From UBA7359 sp041689615 (lineage in GTDB: Bacteria > Pseudomonadota > Gammaproteobacteria > Eutrophobiales > Eutrophobiaceae), in contig JBDNFW010000001.1 in NCBI GenBank assembly GCA_041689615.1, positions 1 through 59,923 on the forward strand: 59,923 nucleotides of DNA, read 5' to 3'. Below the pieces are notes generated by a model. The model made no database searches, was not told the origin of the DNA, and saw only the letters and a program-made list of their open reading frames with translations. Positions 1-7,730 of the stretch are shown here, one piece after another. How positions within the stretch are numbered: position 1 is the stretch's first letter; each line of letters begins with the position of its first letter. The position numbers and the translations under genes were made by a program.

Positions 1-168
1 CGACTTTGTTTCTTTTGAAATGAGATACTCTTGTATTGAGCTATCTACTCCATTGGCATCGCCAACAATAACCTGATAGTTTGAGTTTATTATATTGTTG
101 ATTCTATCTAGAACATTGCCATCTAAATTCTTGATTTTCATAGAACCTGATATAAAGACCTTATGCAT
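1..168 (-). CDS. SLOG-like nucleotide-binding protein, partial (C-terminus off window)
   Basis: The reverse strand reads 56 codons from the ATG at 168-166 to the window edge without a stop. The start reads MHKVFISGSMKIKNL and a VGDANGVD motif lies near residues 35-42. A beta strand ending in SGS plus a later GDAxGVD turn resembles the Rossmann-type SLOG/DprA fold, which binds nucleotides or nucleotide-derived ligands. The ATG overlaps the stop codon of the upstream phosphoribosyltransferase gene by one base (TAATG), so the two are probably translationally coupled and act together. The gene lies inside an integron-type cassette array. The family is recognised from the motif only; substrate and role are unknown. 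Confidence 0.6.
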   Translation of the reverse strand, partial: MHKVFISGSMKIKNLDGNVLDRINNIINSNYQVIVGDANGVDSSIQEYLISKETKS

Positions 169-749
169 TATCTTTTCCTAGTTACAGTTGTAACATACAC
201 ATTTCTTATTTTACTATAGTTTCTCAAGACTGTAGTAGCCGCTTCTAATGATGATCCCGTATCAAAGAGATCATCGATAATAAGTACATCGTATTGCCCA
301 TCGGGCAATACATCATGAACTGTGAAAGCCCCGATAAGGGCGGATATCTTTTCATCTCTTGTTCCCATATCTTTCATCGGCGCTGTAGTTCCAGTTTTTA
401 CAAGTAAATTCTCATAGCAAGGGATGCTGGCTAATCGAGCATACTCATTTGCTATTTCTGTGACTGGTTGCCTCGTTCTAGCCGTTGAGGCTGGCATGGG
501 TATAACTAAACTTGCTGTAGAAAATGTTTGGCCAAATGAAGCATTTAATTGGCTTGCGATTATTGATACCTGAGAATAATCTGACCTGTATTTTAATTGA
601 AAAAGGGCTTCTCCAGCTTCTGGCCGAACTGTGTCAAACTGCATGTGGCCAAACTGGTTCGGACCAATAGGAGTACTGCTAAGTGTATGCTTATCAAGTG
701 AATACCCTTGAGTCCATATTCCTTCAATCTGCCTGATATTTACATCCAT
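168..749 (-). CDS. Phosphoribosyltransferase-domain protein (ComF/type I PRTase-like)
   Basis: This is a 193-residue protein. The segment VLIIDDLFDTGSS (about residues 155-167) is the PRPP-binding loop of type I phosphoribosyltransferases: two acidic residues followed by a TG turn. The N-terminal half is not a recognisable PRTase hood, so the base substrate cannot be named. The start is supported by a GAGGGG ribosome-binding site just upstream. It follows an attC site at 778-864 and runs into the SLOG-like gene with a one-base overlap, so the pair looks like one two-gene cassette. A joint role in nucleotide-derivative metabolism or stress is inference; neither partner is a known housekeeping enzyme. 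Confidence 0.72.
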   Translation of the reverse strand: MDVNIRQIEGIWTQGYSLDKHTLSSTPIGPNQFGHMQFDTVRPEAGEALFQLKYRSDYSQVSIIASQLNASFGQTFSTASLVIPMPASTARTRQPVTEIANEYARLASIPCYENLLVKTGTTAPMKDMGTRDEKISALIGAFTVHDVLPDGQYDVLIIDDLFDTGSSLEAATTVLRNYSKIRNVYVTTVTRKR

Positions 750-777
750 TTAAATCCCCTCAATTTGATGCTTGGTT

Positions 778-864
778 GCCTAACGCCTTGCTTCACCGGC
801 ATAATAATGCGGAGGAGCGAAGCGACGTAGCTTTGTTTTGTCCGTGTGCAAGCGATTGTTAGGC
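778..864 (-). repeat. attC recombination site of an integron gene cassette
   Basis: This 87-bp imperfect palindrome lies between two genes. On the minus strand it begins with the core GCCTAAC (864-858), followed by AATCGCTTGCAC, and ends with GTGAAGCAAGGC then GTTAGGC (784-778). These match RYYYAAC and GTTRRRY, with the inner L boxes CTTGC/GCAAG pairing. Length, symmetry and both cores fit an integron attC folded as a single strand. It lies at the 3' end of the 140-residue gene (908-1330) and before the next gene pair, as expected in a cassette array. Confidence 0.85.
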
Positions 865-907
865 TTTGTTATTTTCAATCTTGTTCTTCTAATCACTTAA
901 GGGCTCA

Positions 908-1330
908 TCAATCTTTTCCTTGATCTTTGGTAATTATTGCTACAGCCTCATCAAACTCTTCTTGGTAGTCCTTGCCTTGATCTATTGAGGAGAAAATAGA
1001 TTTTTGCTTATCCCAAATCTCCTTTGCAATAACGTAAGTTTGTGGCTCTCCTTTCTCATACACACACATGGCATATAGTTCACCAGATGAGGTTGCATAT
1101 TCTTCAACTGTTTCTCTTTCTATATCGTCACCTACGATCCACGTTTCAACATAATATCCTCTAATAGAGTCCAATATGTGTGCCTCTACAGTATCAAGTA
1201 GTTTGAGATTCAAATTTAATTTCAGTTGTTCAAACTCGGCATCACTAATTTTCTTTTTTACAGTTTTTCCATCTGATATTGGTATCTCTATGGTTACTTT
1301 CTTACTGCGCAGGAAATTTAATATACCCAT
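908..1330 (-). CDS. Hypothetical cassette protein, 140 aa
   Basis: The product is a hydrophilic, acidic protein starting MGILNFLRSKKVTIEIPIS, with no signal peptide or membrane segment and no family I recognise. The start is well supported: AGGAGG lies about nine bases upstream of the ATG. The gene occupies the first cassette after the attI-like core (GTTAGGC, minus 1368-1362) and is closed by the attC at 778-864, giving a cassette of roughly 590 bp. Integron cassette genes are often of unknown function, so no role is proposed. Confidence 0.75.
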   Translation of the reverse strand: MGILNFLRSKKVTIEIPISDGKTVKKKISDAEFEQLKLNLNLKLLDTVEAHILDSIRGYYVETWIVGDDIERETVEEYATSSGELYAMCVYEKGEPQTYVIAKEIWDKQKSIFSSIDQGKDYQEEFDEAVAIITKDQGKD

Positions 1331-1361
1331 GAGTTCGCCTCCTATATTATTTCTTATATAA

Positions 1362-1508
1362 GCCTAACTAGGGGTTATAGGACACTTTGTCCAATAATGT
1401 ATTATATATTTTTAAAGTGAACATGATGAAAAACCTCTTTGTTTCAATAAGATATGTGCTTGAGTCATTATAGTGACTCTATATAGAGGGTGTCCACTTT
1501 GCTGTTTT
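1362..1508 (-). other. attI-like platform, copy A (no adjacent integrase)
   Basis: This non-coding segment ends in the core GTTAGGC (minus 1368-1362), where the first cassette begins. Read on the minus strand it aligns base for base, without gaps, with the plus strand at 58531-58677: about 106 of 147 positions match by hand count, including GACAAAGTGTC, TTGAAACAA, GAGGTTTTT and a TATAAT at the same offset. A five-base inverted repeat (GGACA/TGTCC, 1380-1392) lies 11 bases upstream of the core and could be an integrase-binding arm. No integrase gene lies between here and the trmB-like gene. Calling it attI is inference from position, core and downstream attC. Confidence 0.65.
1368..1424 (-). 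CDS. Short leader ORF in attI-like platform A (18 aa)
   Basis: This ORF reads MFTLKIYNTLLDKVSYNP and stops at TAG, whose G is the first base of the GTTAGGC core. A GAGG ribosome-binding site lies nine bases before the ATG. The copy-B ORF (58615-58671) has the same length, same stop and 9 of 18 identical residues (M, Y, N, L, D, K, V, S, N). Class 1 integrons carry a short ORF in attI1 that helps translate cassettes, so an analogous leader role is plausible. The stop lies 37 bases before the first cassette's ATG. Confidence 0.5.
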   Translation of the reverse strand: MFTLKIYNTLLDKVSYNP

Positions 1509-1838
1509 CAATATATAAATCCTAGGTGTCCCATAGTTTATATGTGTTTTGAAAGACTGTGTTTATTAAAGTGATATCAATTAGTTAGAGACCATTACAT
1601 TATTTGTAATATAAGACACTTTGTATTTATAGAATTGTTTTTAAATACCCGTGATGCTTTGCCGAGTTATGTAATATTGATAGGGGAAACGGACACGACT
1701 GCATGGATGCGAAAGGCAGCGGACTCGCTATCAGGCGAAAAGCAAAGTTAAAAAGAATAATGATGTTTATTTTTGACTGGATTCCCGTTTCGGTCTCTGT
1801 TCCAGACTCGACTCTACCGCCTACATCCATGTAGGCGT
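1509..1838. other. Non-coding spacer with hairpin repeats
   Basis: I see no gene here. The stretch holds another ACAAAGTGTC (minus 1624-1615) resembling the platform motif, and a repeat-like block at 1640-1838 ending in the hairpin CGCCTACAT-CC-ATGTAGGCG (1818-1837). A flanking pair TTCCCGT/ACGGGAA encloses that hairpin. The same 'taggcg' style of repeat recurs at 35.6-35.9 kb. A 67-codon reverse frame across it (1627-1830) looks like repeat DNA rather than a gene. Confidence 0.5.
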
Positions 1839-2513
1839 TTACGGGAATGATGGTATTGTTGTTACTCGATATAATTCATGCCCACTTTCATAATACTTCT
1901 TCTCAAATGGACTTATAAATTGATCAGCATCGATTATATCCATAGATACTGACTTACCAACTACCATCTCTAATGCAAATTTAAATTCTTCTGCATAAAT
2001 CTGCCAATTAGTTCTTAATTCAATTTGATCGCATAGACTTAGCATTTCTGGAAATACAGGGTGTCCATGCCAGCGGCGTTTTAGTTGATCTTTTTTTGGC
2101 CAGGGATTCGGGTAAAGTAAATAATGTTTTTTAATGTTCCAGTTTGATTGTTTAATCATGCGCCAGACATCAATGACATCCGCTCTTATTAAAATTAAAT
2201 TATCTTTATCGTAAAAATTGTCTTCAGTAATAAATTTATCTAGGCGTTTTTCTGATTTGTCTATTCCTACTATTAAAGCGTCTGTGTTTTGTTGGGATAA
2301 AATATAACTGCTTTCACCCGTGCCGCAGCCTGAATCAAGTATGATTGGCAGGTTGGTATTATTTATTATTTCATTCGCTTTATAAAAAATTTCAGCGCTG
2401 AATGGCCGGTAAGGTTTTCTGAAAGGATTAGCGATGTGTTTTTTTATTTTGCTTTCGAGATCTTTATGAACACCACTTTGGTTGCTCGTAACGATGCTTG
2501 ATGCATTTGACAT
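1839..2513 (-). CDS. TrmB-like tRNA (guanine-N7) methyltransferase
   Basis: The 224-residue protein has a class I SAM-binding motif (ILDSGCGTGESSYIL, near residue 58) followed by VGIDKSEKRL. It then has the TrmB signature YPNPWPKKDQLKRRWHGHP, whose proline-rich loop and basic residues belong to the tRNA-binding catalytic region. TrmB makes m7G46 in tRNA. The protein is somewhat divergent and could be a second TrmB-type copy rather than the housekeeping enzyme, so I give no symbol. It starts four bases after pyrK ends and so closes the long minus-strand run. Downstream lie repeats and the integron platform. Confidence 0.75.
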   Translation of the reverse strand: MSNASSIVTSNQSGVHKDLESKIKKHIANPFRKPYRPFSAEIFYKANEIINNTNLPIILDSGCGTGESSYILSQQNTDALIVGIDKSEKRLDKFITEDNFYDKDNLILIRADVIDVWRMIKQSNWNIKKHYLLYPNPWPKKDQLKRRWHGHPVFPEMLSLCDQIELRTNWQIYAEEFKFALEMVVGKSVSMDIIDADQFISPFEKKYYESGHELYRVTTIPSFP

Positions 2514-2517
2514 ATTG

Positions 2518-3405
2518 CTAGGTTTGAAATTGGATTACACTTTCTGCTTCAAACACCGGACCATCAACACAGACGCGTTTCATTGCCGGGCCTTTATCTG
2601 TTTCTATTAATACGGTACAACCGGCACAGCCGCCAACAGCACATGCCATATATTCTTCTAGTGATACCTGACAATCTAAGTCGTATTCCTTGGCAAGTTG
2701 TGCAACTGCTTTGAGCATCGGTGTTGGGCCGCATGAAAAGATTTCGACTTCTTTGCGTTCAGTTTCACCAAGATTGTCTAACCAATGACGCGCCAGATCT
2801 GTAACGTAACCATTAAAGCAACCAGCATAGTCTTGTAAGCTGGTTAAACGTGAGGGTATGCCCCAGTCATCTAATAATGGCATGCTGGCAATCACATCCG
2901 AGGGCATTTCTTTTAGCATGATTTGTGAAGGGCGGCTCTTGAAAGGGAAAGGAATTTCAGACCCCATAATCACTAACGGACTTAAACCTTTTGTTGTGTT
3001 CTTAATATGTTCAGCAAGAAATACCATTGGTGGAATACCAACGCCACCACCAATTAATAAGGGGCGTTTTTTATAGTCTTCCATTTTAAAGGACTGACCT
3101 ATTGGGCCAATCAGATCAATCTGATCACCTACTTTACGTTTTGATAAAAAGTCTGTGCCTTGTCCATGTACTTTATAGAGCACATCAATCGTTTTCTTTT
3201 TTGGATCACTACGCATAATCGACATGGGTCGGCGCATGGCTAAAGAAGGATCGCATTGCATGTGTATAAAATGTCCGGGCTTGGCATGCATTGCAGTTTC
3301 GGGTGCTTGTAAACGAAGATGATATTGATCACCTGCATAAGCATCTTGTGATAAGAGTTCTGCTTGTTCTACATATAAGGTGTTACGTGTTGCGGGGTGA
3401 GCCAT
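2518..3405 (-). CDS. pyrK: Dihydroorotate dehydrogenase electron-transfer subunit (PyrK)
   Basis: This 295-residue ferredoxin-reductase-like flavoprotein has an FAD-binding RPMSIMR motif near residue 60, an NAD-binding GGGVGIPP turn, and a C-terminal cysteine cluster (MACAVGGCAGCTV, then RVC) that would hold a [2Fe-2S] cluster. PyrK normally pairs with the class 1B dihydroorotate dehydrogenase PyrD and passes its electrons to NAD+. The gene follows pyrC' in the pyr run, but no pyrD lies in the window, so its partner must be elsewhere or the protein serves another enzyme. Membership of the PyrK/sulfhydrogenase-gamma group is clear; the exact partner is not. Confidence 0.8.
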   Translation of the reverse strand: MAHPATRNTLYVEQAELLSQDAYAGDQYHLRLQAPETAMHAKPGHFIHMQCDPSLAMRRPMSIMRSDPKKKTIDVLYKVHGQGTDFLSKRKVGDQIDLIGPIGQSFKMEDYKKRPLLIGGGVGIPPMVFLAEHIKNTTKGLSPLVIMGSEIPFPFKSRPSQIMLKEMPSDVIASMPLLDDWGIPSRLTSLQDYAGCFNGYVTDLARHWLDNLGETERKEVEIFSCGPTPMLKAVAQLAKEYDLDCQVSLEEYMACAVGGCAGCTVLIETDKGPAMKRVCVDGPVFEAESVIQFQT

Positions 3406-3445
3406 GTGCCATCCTTAAACAATAAATTTTATAAATATTTTTTTA

Positions 3446-4729
3446 TTAACGATCGTTTCTATCGAACACAATTTTGCCATTAAGCAATGTGTGTGTGACA
3501 GCGCCTTGCAACTCCCAACCTTTAAACGGTGAGTTTTTGCCTTTGCTAAGTAACTTAGCTTTATCGACACTGATGCTGGTTTCGGTATCGAGAATACATA
3601 TGTCAGCAGCTTTACCTTCCTTTAATGTTCCTTTATCAATTGCCAGTATATTGGCCGGTTGTGAAGTGAGTAATGAAATCGCTTTTTCCAATTTTAATTC
3701 TTTACGATTAACCAGATGTAACATGAGCGGTAATAAATGTTCAATGGTTGATGCGCCCGGCTCGGTCAAGCTAAACGGTGTTGCTTTTGCATCAACGTCA
3801 TGTGGTTGATGATCTGAGCAAACAGCTGAAATTGTACCGTCATTGAGACCAGCAATTAATCCTGCGCGATCACGTTCACTACGTAACGGTGGTTGCAAGT
3901 GACAATCACTGTTGTAGTCCGCAATATCCATATCAGTAAGATGTAGATTACAAATGCCAACGTCTGCTGTTACTGGCAAACCTTGTTTTTGTGCGGCTTC
4001 AATTAAACTAACGCCGCGAGCAGAAGATATTCTGCAAAAATGAAGTCGGACACCGGTCTGCTCAGCTAATAATATTGCTCTACTTATCGCAACTGTTTCT
4101 GCACTTTCAGGTATTGCTGGCAATCCCAATCGAGTACTAATCGCACCTTCATGTGCTGTGCCATTATTTTTTAATGCATTATCTTCAGCGTATAAGAAAA
4201 CAGTGAGATCGCAACTGTGTGCATATTCAAAAGCGCGCCTTAATATTTCTGCGTTATCAATAGGGCTAAGTGCGTTGCTGACACCAATACAGCCGGCCTG
4301 TTTCAATATATACATTTCTGCAAGCTGTTCACCGTTTAAGCCATGAGTTAAAGCACCTAATGGGTAAATGTTTGCTCGTCCCGCTTCACGCGAACGTTGA
4401 TAAATAAATTCAACTACTGCAGGTGTATCAATAACAGGGTTAGTATCAGGCGGACAACAGATTGATGTTATCCCACTACTACTTGCGGCAAGACTTTCTG
4501 TTAGAAACGTTCCCTTATGTTTAAAACCAGGTTCACGTAATCTTGCGCAAAGATCGACAAGTCCGGGCAATACAATTTTATCTTTCGCATTAATCTGTAT
4601 GTCGCTTTCAAAACCATCCGGTTTCTTTTTAACGCTGACAATTTTTCCATCAGCAATAAATAAATCTTGCTTGGCATCCAGTTTATTTGCTGGGTCGAAG
4701 AGGCGTCCATTTTCAATAACAATGCGCAT
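3446..4729 (-). CDS. pyrC': Dihydroorotase-like subunit lacking metal ligands (PyrC')
   Basis: The 427-residue protein has the dihydroorotase fold, but the metal-binding HxH expected after the first strand (VDxHxHxREPG) reads VDLCARLREPG. Both histidines are missing, so it should not be catalytic. Pseudomonads and relatives carry just such a non-catalytic PyrC' that assembles with PyrB into the aspartate transcarbamoylase holoenzyme, and a structural role is inferred here. Its ATG overlaps the pyrB stop by one base (TAATG), so the two subunits are made together. A catalytic dihydroorotase must be encoded elsewhere. The late SDHQPHD motif is retained. Confidence 0.88.
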   Translation of the reverse strand: MRIVIENGRLFDPANKLDAKQDLFIADGKIVSVKKKPDGFESDIQINAKDKIVLPGLVDLCARLREPGFKHKGTFLTESLAASSSGITSICCPPDTNPVIDTPAVVEFIYQRSREAGRANIYPLGALTHGLNGEQLAEMYILKQAGCIGVSNALSPIDNAEILRRAFEYAHSCDLTVFLYAEDNALKNNGTAHEGAISTRLGLPAIPESAETVAISRAILLAEQTGVRLHFCRISSARGVSLIEAAQKQGLPVTADVGICNLHLTDMDIADYNSDCHLQPPLRSERDRAGLIAGLNDGTISAVCSDHQPHDVDAKATPFSLTEPGASTIEHLLPLMLHLVNRKELKLEKAISLLTSQPANILAIDKGTLKEGKAADICILDTETSISVDKAKLLSKGKNSPFKGWELQGAVTHTLLNGKIVFDRNDR

Positions 4730-5709
4730 TATTTTGATTCCCCGATATCATCAGAGTGTCGTCCCATGGTCATTGCCATTACTGCCATACGAACAGCAAT
4801 ACCATGACTGACTTGTTGCAGGATGACGGAATGTTCACCATCAGCAACACTGGAATCAATTTCAACACCGCGATTAATAGGGCCAGGATGCATAACAATC
4901 GCATCGGGCTTGGCTTTAGCCAGACGTTCGCTGGTTAAACCGTATCGTTGAAAATATTCTTGTTCACTGGGTAATAATGCGCCGCGCATACGTTCTTTTT
5001 GCAGTCTTAACATCATCACTACATCAACGTCTTCAAGTCCTGCATCCATATCGTGGTAGACATGCACACCTAAATCTTCAACGCCGGCTGGTATTAATGT
5101 ATGAGGCGCAACAATTCTGGTTTCTAAAACACCCAAGGTGTTTAAAGCGTGAATTTCTGAGCGAGCGACTCTGGAATGTAATATGTCACCGACTATAGCG
5201 ACTTTTAATTTCGTAAAATCTTGTTTGTGTCGTCGAATGGTAAACATATCCAGCATTGCCTGTGTTGGATGTGCATGGCTTCCGTCACCGGCATTAATAA
5301 CACTGATATGTGGCGCAACTTGTGTCGCAATATAATGTGCCGCACCGCTATTGGCGTGGCGAACAACAAACATGTCGCAGTGCATGGCTTCAAGCGTATG
5401 TAAGGTATCACTCAGCGTTTCGCCCTTACTGGTTGCTGATGTTGATATATTCAGGTTAAGAATATCAGCTGATAATCTTTTTGCCGCTAGCTCAAAGGTG
5501 GTACGGGTTCGTGTACTCGGCTCGAAAAATAAATTGGCAATGGTCTTGCCGCGCAGCAAGGGTACTTTTTTGACATGTCTCTCACCAACACTGGCGAAAG
5601 ATTCAGCGTGATCAAGAATGCTAAGAAGTAGTGATTGGCTAAGACCTTCTGTGGAAAGAAAATGCTTAAGGTTGCCGTTGTTGTCGAGTTGAATTATGTT
5701 TCCAGTCAT
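4729..5709 (-). CDS. pyrB: Aspartate carbamoyltransferase catalytic subunit
   Basis: This enzyme joins carbamoyl phosphate to aspartate, the committed step of pyrimidine synthesis. The 326-residue sequence shows the carbamoyl-phosphate motif FFEPSTRTRTTFELAAKRL near residue 60 and the HPGPINRGVEI aspartate-binding region near the C-terminus. It lies between pyrR (eight bases upstream) and pyrC' (one-base overlap). No pyrI regulatory chain is present, consistent with the PyrB-PyrC' type of holoenzyme. Confidence 0.96.
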   Translation of the reverse strand: MTGNIIQLDNNGNLKHFLSTEGLSQSLLLSILDHAESFASVGERHVKKVPLLRGKTIANLFFEPSTRTRTTFELAAKRLSADILNLNISTSATSKGETLSDTLHTLEAMHCDMFVVRHANSGAAHYIATQVAPHISVINAGDGSHAHPTQAMLDMFTIRRHKQDFTKLKVAIVGDILHSRVARSEIHALNTLGVLETRIVAPHTLIPAGVEDLGVHVYHDMDAGLEDVDVVMMLRLQKERMRGALLPSEQEYFQRYGLTSERLAKAKPDAIVMHPGPINRGVEIDSSVADGEHSVILQQVSHGIAVRMAVMAMTMGRHSDDIGESK

Positions 5710-5717
5710 CCCGTAGT

Positions 5718-6227
5718 TTATTTTCCAGTACCCGAGAAAGATAATGTCAGGGGCTCTGGGCCAAGGAGTTTAACATGCTCTCCCTGTTTCAGCGTAATGG
5801 TTTTTCCTACGATATCGGCTTGAATCGGTAATTCTCTTCCACATCGGTCAATCATCACGGCGAGAGTAATACTGGCAGGTCGGCCATAATCAAAAATCTC
5901 ATTCATTGCAGCGCGGATTGTTCTGCCGGTATAAAGTACATCATCAACCAGAATAACGTGACGATTATCTACATCAACGGGCAGATTGCTTGGGCTAACT
6001 TCGGGATGTAAACCTAGAGTGCTAAAGTCATCTCGATAGAACGCGATGTTTAATTCGCCCAGCGGCTCTGGTAGTTTAAGTGATTCATGTAATCGTTTTG
6101 CTACCCAGGCTCCACCGCTTTTTATTCCAATCATTAAAGGATTGTCATAGGCATTGGTCTTGTAATGAGCTTGAGTGGCCTCAGCCATCTCGCTTAGCAG
6201 TTGATCAATGTTTATCTCTTTCGACAT
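5718..6227 (-). CDS. pyrR: PyrR: pyrimidine regulator / uracil phosphoribosyltransferase
   Basis: The 169-residue protein carries the PRPP loop VILVDDVLYTGRT and the following RAAMNEIFDYGRP typical of PyrR. In Gram-positives PyrR attenuates pyr transcription by RNA binding; in gammaproteobacteria it heads pyrB operons and its regulatory role is less certain, though uracil phosphoribosyltransferase activity is likely. It begins 15 bases after ruvX and ends eight bases before pyrB, in one run. I did not find a convincing PyrR anti-terminator stem in front of pyrB. Confidence 0.93.
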   Translation of the reverse strand: MSKEINIDQLLSEMAEATQAHYKTNAYDNPLMIGIKSGGAWVAKRLHESLKLPEPLGELNIAFYRDDFSTLGLHPEVSPSNLPVDVDNRHVILVDDVLYTGRTIRAAMNEIFDYGRPASITLAVMIDRCGRELPIQADIVGKTITLKQGEHVKLLGPEPLTLSFSGTGK

Positions 6228-6242
6228 GAGCGCTAGTTTTCC

Positions 6243-6665
6243 TTATTTGTCACTATTTGTCGATAACTCCGATTGATTATTCTCGCTTAACCATGTTTCA
6301 AGAATAAGTCGGGCTGCTACTGCATCGAGTTCGCGAGTCGACTTTAATTCTCGCCTGGCTTCATAAGAAGAGAGTTGTTCTTCGATCATTTCTACCGGAA
6401 TATGGTAGCGACCTTCGAGTTGTCGAGAAAATCGTTCGGCAATATCCGTCATTTCCTGACGCAAACCATCGAGTTGTAATGGTTTACCGACGATGATGCG
6501 ATCCGGATTCCATTCTTTGATTAAACGCGAAATGCTTTCCCAATCAGGTTTATCATTAATGGATTTTATTATTTCTAGCTCGGTTGCCGTTGCTGTGATG
6601 GTTTGACCAACAGCAGCGCCAATTCTTTTTTTTCCGCAATCAAAGCAAAGTAATGTTATATCCAT
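6243..6665 (-). CDS. ruvX: Holliday-junction resolvase-like / pre-16S rRNA nuclease (YqgF family)
   Basis: The 140-residue RNase H-like protein starts MDITLLCFDCGKKRIGAAVG, the YqgF signature with a catalytic aspartate in the first strand. A second motif, IIVGKPLQLDG, and a terminal DAVAARLILETWL helix also fit. E. coli YqgF processes the 5' end of 16S rRNA and is essential. It lies in the conserved yqgE-ruvX-pyrR order, ten bases after yqgE. Confidence 0.93.
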   Translation of the reverse strand: MDITLLCFDCGKKRIGAAVGQTITATATELEIIKSINDKPDWESISRLIKEWNPDRIIVGKPLQLDGLRQEMTDIAERFSRQLEGRYHIPVEMIEEQLSSYEARRELKSTRELDAVAARLILETWLSENNQSELSTNSDK

Positions 6666-6674
6666 GATACTTAC

Positions 6675-7235
6675 TCACGCGTGGCCAATATCGGAGGATA
6701 ATTTATCGATATCCACACCCATATGGTTCGCGGCAGATTGCCAGCATTGTTCTGATGAAGTGTTGAAAATAATTTCTAAATCTACTGGGCCATTTAACCA
6801 GGCATTGTCCATTAGTTCCTGTTCGAGTTGTCCCGCAGACCAACCGGCATGACCCAGGGCGACGAGTGATTCGTCTGGACCCTCTCCCACTGCTATTGCT
6901 TCGAGAATATCCTTCGATGTTGTAACACAAAGATCAGGTGAAACAATGATAGATGAATCCCACTCCTTACTTGTCTGATGCACGATAAAACCGTGGTTGG
7001 TGTGCACCGGGCCACCATGGTAAATCTTTTGATCATTTGCATGCGGGTTATTAACAGGAATATCCATTTGTACAAAAATTTCACCTAATCCAATTTCTAA
7101 TGGTTTATTTATAACGATTCCCATCGCGCCTTCTTCATTATGAACGCAGATATAAGTGACGGTTTTCTCAAAGTTAGGGTCTTTGAGATTCGGCATCGAA
7201 ATCAAAAACTGATTTGTGAGATCTATTTGCTGCAT
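6675..7235 (-). CDS. yqgE: YqgE/AlgH family protein (UPF0301)
   Basis: This cytoplasmic protein of unknown biochemical function belongs to the YqgE/AlgH family. Family features are MPNLKDPNFEKTV near the start, MGIVINKP, the GGPV turn, and LGHAGWSAGQLEQEL. I start it at the ATG at 7235 (MQQIDLTNQFLISMP) because family members begin there; a TTG 36 bases upstream would add an unusual tail. No clear Shine-Dalgarno precedes the ATG. Its place before ruvX is conserved in gammaproteobacteria. Confidence 0.9.
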   Translation of the reverse strand: MQQIDLTNQFLISMPNLKDPNFEKTVTYICVHNEEGAMGIVINKPLEIGLGEIFVQMDIPVNNPHANDQKIYHGGPVHTNHGFIVHQTSKEWDSSIIVSPDLCVTTSKDILEAIAVGEGPDESLVALGHAGWSAGQLEQELMDNAWLNGPVDLEIIFNTSSEQCWQSAANHMGVDIDKLSSDIGHA

Positions 7236-7322
7236 ATTATATTTAAACCAAAGTACGTTACTTTTTTTCAAATTTTCCAGTAATTTGTATAAGAGTTTAA
7301 ACTATAATAAATTATTTCGTAA

Positions 7323-7691
7323 TTAACGAACACGTTTATAGTGTTCTACTTCATCTTTCTCGGGAAAGCGAAGTTGCAATTCATCACTATTAAATTTAAT
7401 AATTTTTGCTTTTACAGTTATTTTTGTCATTGGTTGAATCGAGTCTTCGAAAATATCAGAAGCAGTGAGTTCAAATGTTATCCATTCGCCTTCTTTTACT
7501 GTGAAGGTTCCCGTTACGGTGGAAGACATGTTGTCTATAATAGTGACTGTTCCATCTGTTTTAAATTCAATAGTTCCCTCTTCGGTAATATCTTGCCAAA
7601 GACCATGTATTGATGATTGTGTCGTACAGGAAGTAAGGATAATGATAGTTGCGGTAAACAATAATACATAAAGCGCTGTAATTTTTTTCAA
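7323..7691 (-). CDS. Small predicted lipoprotein
   Basis: The 122-residue protein has a lipoprotein signal: MKK, a hydrophobic core, then LTSC as the lipobox, with cysteine 22 the likely lipidated residue. The mature part is about 100 residues, beta-rich, with SIHGLWQDI and later GTFTVKEGEW resembling small lipocalin-like 'stress or copper-binding' lipoproteins. No family can be named. It lies between the ferritin-like gene and yqgE. Confidence 0.75.
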   Translation of the reverse strand: MKKITALYVLLFTATIIILTSCTTQSSIHGLWQDITEEGTIEFKTDGTVTIIDNMSSTVTGTFTVKEGEWITFELTASDIFEDSIQPMTKITVKAKIIKFNSDELQLRFPEKDEVEHYKRVR

Positions 7692-7730
7692 ACTACTCTC
7701 CCTTATCTCTGGCGTGTAAGGTGCTCATTA

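Noticed and set aside
1615..1624. Third ACAAAGTGTC motif, a possible relic platform
   Set aside because: Only the ten-base motif and a little flanking resemblance are present; there is no leader ORF or core in register.
1627..1830. 67-codon reverse ORF
   Set aside because: It lies in hairpin repeat DNA (GCCTACATCCATGTAGGC), lacks a ribosome-binding site and has low-complexity content unlike a protein.
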